A stretch of 11,035 bases of DNA from Gammaproteobacteria bacterium (GTDB lineage: Bacteria; Pseudomonadota; Gammaproteobacteria; Thiohalobacterales; Thiohalobacteraceae): positions 1 through 11,035 of the forward strand of contig JACRMO010000021.1 in the NCBI GenBank assembly GCA_016214925.1, read 5' to 3'. The stretch's first letter is position 1; every line of letters begins with the position of its first letter. Under the pieces are notes generated by a model. The model made no database searches and was not told where the DNA came from. It saw only the letters and a program-made list of their open reading frames with translations. Below, one piece after another: positions 6,859 through 11,035 of the stretch. The position numbers and the translations under genes were made by a program.

Positions 6859-6949
6859 TTATCGAACCCTACCGCATATCATGTCGGTGGCGGCCTGAAC
6901 ACGAGTCGCGTAATGTTGCTGGCCTGGAGCCGCATTCAGATCCGAAGAA

Positions 6950-8728
6950 ATGACTGAAAATCAGAACCCCGAACAAAAAGCCCGCGACACCATCGACGCA
7001 CTGCTGACGCAGGCGGGCTGGGTCGTGCAGTCGGCAAAGAAGATCGACCTGAATGCCGGGCTTGGGCAGGCGGTGCGCGAATACCAGACCGATGTCGGCC
7101 CTGCGGATTACGTGTTGTTCGTGGATAACAAGGCCGTCGGCGTGATCGAGGCCAAGCGCGAAGAAGAAGGCCAGCGCCTTACCTCGCATGAACCCCAGAC
7201 CGAAGGCTACGCGGCGGCCAAGCTGAAGTGGGTCAACAACAAAGAGCCCCTGCCCTTTCTCTACGAAAGCACCGGCATCATCACCCGCTTCACCGATGGC
7301 CGCGACCCCAAGCCGCGTTCGCGCGAGGTATTCAGCTTCCACCGTCCGGAAACGCTCAAGGAATGGCTGTCTCAAGGCGACTCGCTGCGCGCACGCTTGC
7401 AGCACATCCCGCCGCTGAACCCGAACCACCTGCCCGCCAAAGAACTGCGCCTGCGCGATTGCCAGGAAATCGCCATCACCAATCTGGAAGCATCCTTCCA
7501 GGCCGACCGCCCGCGCGCCCTGATCCAGATGGCGACCGGCGCGGGCAAGACCTACACCGCCATCACGTCCATCTATCGCCTGCTCAAACACGCGCACGGC
7601 AAACGCATCCTGTTTCTGGTGGACACCAAAAACCTCGGCGAGCAGGCCGAGCAGGAAATGATGTCCTTTGTGCCGCTCGACGATAACCGCAAGTTCACCG
7701 AGCTGTACAACGTGCAGCGGCTCAAGTCCTCGTTCGTCGCCAGGGACAGCCAGGTGTGCATCAGCACTATCCAGCGGCTGTATTCCATCCTCAAGGACAG
7801 TCCACTGGACGACGCCGCGGAAGAGATCAACCCGGCCGAACTGAAACAACCTAAAACGCCCATGCCGGTGGTGTACAACGAAAAAGTCCCGCCGGAGTTT
7901 TTCGACTTCATCTTCATCGACGAATGCCACCGCTCCATCTACAACCTGTGGCAACAAGTAATCGATTATTTTGATGCCAGCCTGATCGGCCTCACCGCCA
8001 CGCCGGACAACCGCACCTACGGCTTCTTCAAGAAGAATGTGGTCAGCGATTACAGCCACGAAAAGGCCGTGGCCGATGGCGTCAACGTCGGCAATGAAGT
8101 CTATGTGATCGAAACCCAAATCACCCAGCAAGGCGCGCAGATTTCTGCCAAGCAGCAAGTGGAACGGCGCGAAAAACTCACGCGCAAGAAGCGCTGGGAA
8201 CAGCAGGACGAAGACGAGGCCTATTCCGCCACGCAACTCGACCGCAACATCGTCAACCCCGACCAGATACGCACCGTCATCCGCACCTTCCGTGACAAGC
8301 TGCCGGAGATTTTCCCCGGCCGCACAGAAGCGCCGAAGACGTTGATCTTCGCCAAGACCGACAGCCACGCCGACGACATCATTCAGACCGTGCGCGAGGA
8401 ATTCGGCGAGGGCAACGCCTTCTGCAAAAAGCTCACCTACAAGATCGAGGAAGACCCCAAGTCGGTGCTGTCCGCGTTCCGCAACGACTATTACCCGCGC
8501 ATCGCCGTCACCGTGGACATGATCGCCACCGGCACGGATGTGAAGCCGCTGGAATGCCTGCTGTTCATGCGCGACGTGAAAAGCCGCAACTACTTCGAGC
8601 CACTATGTGATCGTCGATGCCATCGGCGTGACCAAATCGCTCAAGACCTCCAGCCAGCCGCTCATCACCAAGCCCAGCGTGCCGCTCAAGGATTTGGCGA
8701 TGAGCGTGATGATGGGCGCGGCGGATGA
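6950..8728 (+). pseudogene. hsdR: Type I restriction subunit HsdR, N-terminal part (frameshifted at 8600)
   Basis: Encodes the nuclease and first motor half of an EcoEI-like HsdR. Authentic sequence spans 6950-8599 (550 codons). The PD-(D/E)xK nuclease motif is D53...E67-A-K69 ('PADYVLF', 'VGVIEAKRE'). Helicase motif I is A195-T-G-A-G-K-T201, motif II D324-E-C-H327, motif III L348-T-A-T-P352, and the motif V region M524-I-A-T-G-T-D530. After 'RDVKSRNYFE' the frame breaks: bases 8600-8728 translate to about 42 Arg/His-rich residues that are an out-of-frame reading of the true continuation, which resumes in another frame at 8601. Motif VI (normally GRGTR-like right after NYFE) is absent. Intact, the protein would translocate DNA with HsdM/HsdS and cleave unmodified DNA; as read, it cannot. 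An assembly error is the main alternative. Confidence 0.88.
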
Positions 8729-9653
8729 AGACACCGTGAGTTCACTGGCAGGGCGCTTGGCGCGGCTCAACAAACAACTCGATGCCGACGAGCAACGCCG
8801 CATCCGCGTAGCGGCGGGTGGCGTGGAACTCACCCAGCTCATCGGCAAACTGTTCGGCGCGATCGATGCCGACAACATCGAAGCCCGCGCGCTGGAACTG
8901 GCCCGACTGCCGATCGGCAGCGATCCCGGCGACGACAAGCGGTCACAGGCACAACAGCAGCTCGTGAGCGAGGCATCGAAGGTACTGAACGGCGAACTGG
9001 TCGAGCTTATCGAAACCATCCGCCGCGACAAGGAACAAACCCTCGACCACGACAACCTCGACAGCGTATTGCAGGCAGGCTGGGCCAAAGAGGCCGGTCA
9101 CAACGCGCAAGCCATCACCGATGAATTTGCTGATTACCTGCGAAGCAATCAGAACAACATCGAAGCGCTGACCATCTTTTTCAGCCAGCCGTACCGCAGG
9201 CGCGAACTCAGCTTCGAGCTGATCCGCCAGGTGCTGGACAAACTCAAGGCCGACAAACCCAGGCTCGCGCCCTTGTATGTGTGGCAAGCCTACCGCCAGT
9301 TGGACGACTACCAAGGCGCGCAGCCCATCAGCGAACTCACCGCCCTGGTCGCGCTGATCCGCCGCGTCTGCGGCATGGACGCCAAACTCGCCACCTTCGA
9401 CGACACCGTGCGCCGCAACTTTCAGAACTGGATCATGCAACACCACTCCGGCGGCGGCGAAAAATTCAACGAAGAACAAATGGACTGGCTGCGCAAAGTG
9501 CGCGACCACGTCGCCAATTCCTTCCATATTGAGCGCGACGATCTGGAAATGTCGCCGTTCGATGGTCAGGGTGGGTTGGGCAGGATGTATCAGTTGTTCG
9601 GCGCGCGGATGGAGACGTTGCTGGATGAATTGAATGAAGTGTTGGTGGCATGA
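8601..9653 (+). pseudogene. hsdR: Type I restriction subunit HsdR, C-terminal part
   Basis: A 350-codon continuation of HsdR in a different frame, opening at HYVIVDAIGVTKS (8601 on). It contains the end of the second motor domain and the EcoEI_R_C-type C-terminal region that docks HsdR to the HsdM/HsdS core ('PSVPLKDLAMSVMMGAADE', 'RRELSFELIRQVLDKLKAD', 'PLYVWQAYRQLD', 'EEQMDWLRKVRDHVANS', 'GRMYQLFGARMETLLDELN'). It has no start codon with a ribosome site of its own (GTG at 8607 is simply an internal Val codon), so independent expression is unlikely. The frame is otherwise undamaged over 1 kb, which implies the lesion at 8600 is recent or artefactual. The stop TGA at 9651-9653 overlaps an ATG at 9650. 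Confidence 0.87.
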
Positions 9654-9657
9654 TGCA

Positions 9658-9757
9658 AATCCCCCCTAGCCCCCCTTTTTCAAAGTGGGGAACTAAAGGC
9701 GGAGTTGCGGCACTGGTTGTCTTCCCCCTTTGCAAAAGGGGGACTGAGGGGGATTTT
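9658..9757. repeat. Paired C/G-run palindromic repeat upstream of the DUF559 gene
   Basis: Two inverted copies of a roughly 35-base element face each other: left 9658-9692 (AAATCCCCCCTAGCCCCCCT, then TTTTCAAAGTGGGGA) and right 9721-9757, whose reverse complement starts AAAATCCCCCTCAGTCCCCC. The right copy has its own perfect hairpin, CCCCCTTT (9724-9731), GCA loop, AAAGGGGG (9735-9742). The two copies can pair as one long imperfect stem with a loop of about 28 bases (9693-9720). I recognise this 'tCCCCC..CCCCCTTT..AAAGGGGG' pattern as a dispersed repeat seen in many bacterial genomes, often near DUF559 genes; that is recall, not a search. Confidence 0.8.
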
Positions 9758-10120
9758 ATGGAACGCTACAACCCAAAACTAAAAGAAAACTCCCGTGCCC
9801 TCAGAACCAACATGACGGATGCCGAGCAAATTCTTTGGCATCATCTCCGACGCAAGCAAATACAAGGCGTGCAGTTCTATCGGCAAAAACCGTTGCTCGC
9901 ATTTATTGTAGATTTTTACTGCCCAGCAGCGAAGTTGGTGATTGAACTAGATGGTAGCCAGCATTCTGAAACTGAACACCAAGCAAAGGATCAAGACCGT
10001 GATGCAGCATTAGCGGGCTTGGGCTTGCGTGTTTTGCGGTTTGATAACCGTCAGGTGTTGTTGGAAATGGATGCGGCGCTAGAAGTAATAGATAAGATAG
10101 TGAAAGAGCGAGTGTCGTAA
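9758..10120 (+). CDS. DUF559 endonuclease-domain protein (VSR-like fold)
   Basis: A 120-aa protein with the complete DUF559 pattern: MERYNPKLKENSRALRTNMT, 'DAEQILWHHLRRKQIQG..FYRQKP', then the nuclease core with D52 ('FIVDFYCP'), E63-L-D65-G, H69, D80-R-D82 and 'LGLRVLRFDN'. The fold is related to very-short-patch-repair endonucleases and PD-(D/E)xK enzymes, so DNA nicking or cleavage is expected but unproven for the family. The ATG at 9758 was chosen because the family start is here and GAGGGGGA precedes it; an in-frame ATG at 9650 would add 36 repeat-encoded residues. It lies between broken hsdR and hsdS, and its TAA (10118-10120) shares one base with the hsdS ATG. It is visibly more A/T-rich than hsdR, consistent with separate origin. 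Confidence 0.9.
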   Translation: MERYNPKLKENSRALRTNMTDAEQILWHHLRRKQIQGVQFYRQKPLLAFIVDFYCPAAKLVIELDGSQHSETEHQAKDQDRDAALAGLGLRVLRFDNRQVLLEMDAALEVIDKIVKERVS

Positions 10121-11035
10121 TGGTTGATTTGCCAGAATCATGGGTTGCTATTGCTCTAAGTGATGCCGTTAGCAACATCGCCATAACTGATAAAAAAATC
10201 CCGCAAAAAGAGTATCTGAGCGAAGGCGCTTATCCTGTCTTTGACCAAGGGCGGGATTACATCGGCGGCTATTCTGAGAAGAAAGAAAAGCTGGTTGATT
10301 GCGAACTGCCTGTTCTTGTTTTTGGCGATCACACGCGGGTCGTGAAATTCGTAAGTCAACCTTTCGCTCCGGGTGCGGATGGCATAAAAGTTTTGCAGCC
10401 ACAGCTTTTTTACAATCCAAGACTGCTTGAATACTTCACACGCCACATTGCGACACACTTAACCAATCATGGTTATGCCCGTCATTATCAGCATTTGATG
10501 AAGTCTGAAATTCCGCTCCCTCCCACCAACGAACAACACCGCATCGTCGCCAAAATCGAGGAGCTATTTTCCGAGCTGGACAAAGGGATCGAAAACCTGA
10601 AGACCGCCCGCGCGCAACTCAAGGTGTATCGCCAGGCACTGCTGAAACACGCCTTCGAGGGCAAGCTCACCGCTATTTCTTCAGGAGCGGCCTGGCCTGA
10701 AAAGGCTCTGGGCGATTTACTCGACTTCCTAACTTCTGGATCGCGTGGCTGGGCACAATATTACGCGGCGGCAGGTGATCTGTTCATTCGTGCCCAGAAT
10801 ATCAAACATGATCAACTTGATTTGAGTGACATTGCTTTCGTCTCTCTCCCTGAGCGTACAGAGGGATTGAGGACGCGAGTAAAAATAGGAGATTTACTGA
10901 TTACCATTACTGGTGCCAATGTCACGAAATCAGCTTTGGTCGAGCGAGACGTTGGCACTGCATACGTTAGTCAGCATGTTGCGCTCTGCCGTCCGACGGC
11001 TGAGGTCATTCCGCGTTTTCTTTACTGGTTCATAG
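10120..11035 (+). CDS. hsdS: Type I restriction specificity subunit HsdS (cut by window end)
   Basis: Open from ATG 10120 to the right edge: 305 codons, 3' end missing. It begins MVDLPESWVAIALSDAVSNI, a typical HsdS start. Residues about 1-130 are target-recognition domain 1 ('YPVFDQGRDYIGGYSE', 'FGDHTRVVKFV', 'HYQHLMKSEIPLPP'). Residues about 131-185 are the central conserved coiled coil ('NEQHRIVAKIEELFSELDKG', 'LKTARAQLKVYRQALLKHAF', 'EGKLT'). Target-recognition domain 2 follows ('WPEKALGDLLDFLTSGSRGW', 'IRAQNIKHD', 'LITITGANVTKSALVE', 'AYVSQHVALCRP'). HsdS dictates the bipartite DNA target of the HsdM2S methylase and HsdR2M2S nuclease. GAAAGAG upstream and the 1-base overlap with the DUF559 stop suggest coupled translation. 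No internal lesion is seen. The target sequence cannot be read from the protein by eye. Confidence 0.93.
   Translation, partial: MVDLPESWVAIALSDAVSNIAITDKKIPQKEYLSEGAYPVFDQGRDYIGGYSEKKEKLVDCELPVLVFGDHTRVVKFVSQPFAPGADGIKVLQPQLFYNPRLLEYFTRHIATHLTNHGYARHYQHLMKSEIPLPPTNEQHRIVAKIEELFSELDKGIENLKTARAQLKVYRQALLKHAFEGKLTAISSGAAWPEKALGDLLDFLTSGSRGWAQYYAAAGDLFIRAQNIKHDQLDLSDIAFVSLPERTEGLRTRVKIGDLLITITGANVTKSALVERDVGTAYVSQHVALCRPTAEVIPRFLYWFI

Noticed and set aside
6859..6949. hsdR promoter around TAATGT at 6911-6916
   Set aside because: Only a partial -10 match and no paired -35; not enough to call.
6869..8368. A 499-codon minus-strand open frame opposite hsdR
   Set aside because: Its product is a Gly/Val/Phe/Leu-rich translation with no recognisable domain, and the plus strand has clear HsdR motifs throughout. 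It is a GC-rich antisense shadow.
8600..8728. The last ~42 codons of the HsdR N-terminal frame as a genuine alternative C-terminus
   Set aside because: The other frame over the same bases continues the HsdR family sequence, so this tail is out-of-frame read-through.
9658..9757. CRISPR repeat or classical intrinsic terminator
   Set aside because: There are only two copies, inverted rather than direct, with no spacer array; the hairpin lacks a terminal T-run suited to ending hsdR.
1..11035. tRNA, rRNA, riboswitch or insertion-sequence content
   Set aside because: No cloverleaf, conserved rRNA segment, known aptamer core or transposase motif was seen on either strand by reading.

Overview
The window is GC-rich, compact bacterial DNA. 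The gene set (YgiQ-type radical SAM protein, YdcH/DUF465 and DUF3301 small proteins, DUF2934, a ferredoxin-reductase hybrid, and a double cyclic-nucleotide-domain/rhodanese protein) fits a gammaproteobacterium, perhaps of the sulfur-oxidising or otherwise environmental lineages. That placement is inference from gene content and style; no rRNA or marker gene is present.

Layout. Bases 60-1187 (+) encode two CRP-like domains fused to a rhodanese and end at a textbook intrinsic terminator (1210-1241). A DUF2934 gene (1417-1686, +) converges on ygiQ (1735-3912, -). Divergent from ygiQ, a tight pair (4065-4280 YdcH-like; 4273-4581 DUF3301, overlapping) runs into a convergent two-gene minus-strand operon: a 112-aa unknown protein (5629-5967) followed by a 2Fe-2S/FAD/NAD oxidoreductase (4591-5601). 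The 183-bp divergent gap 5968-6150 holds a near-perfect 20-bp palindrome and a candidate promoter for two small unknown plus-strand genes (6151-6390 and 6403-6858, the latter with four cysteines).

From 6950 to the window end is an accessory type I restriction-modification locus: hsdR, then a DUF559 (VSR-fold) endonuclease preceded by a C/G-run palindromic repeat, then hsdS (cut by the window end). hsdR is broken at base 8600. Relative to the expected family sequence, about 27 codons between 'NYFE' and 'HYVIVDAIG' are missing, including helicase motif VI, and the reading frame shifts. No methyltransferase gene (hsdM) lies in the window. The hsdS recognition domains are visibly more A/T-rich than the central conserved segment, as expected from domain shuffling.

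How it works together: the left 6.9 kb looks like stable housekeeping/redox content in short operons. The right 4.1 kb is a degrading or remodelling restriction locus with a repeat-linked endonuclease gene inserted between hsdR and hsdS. No RNA genes, CRISPR arrays or intact insertion sequences were seen, and no gene-free stretch exceeds 300 bp (the longest is 1188-1416, holding the terminator and a weak sigma-54-like motif).
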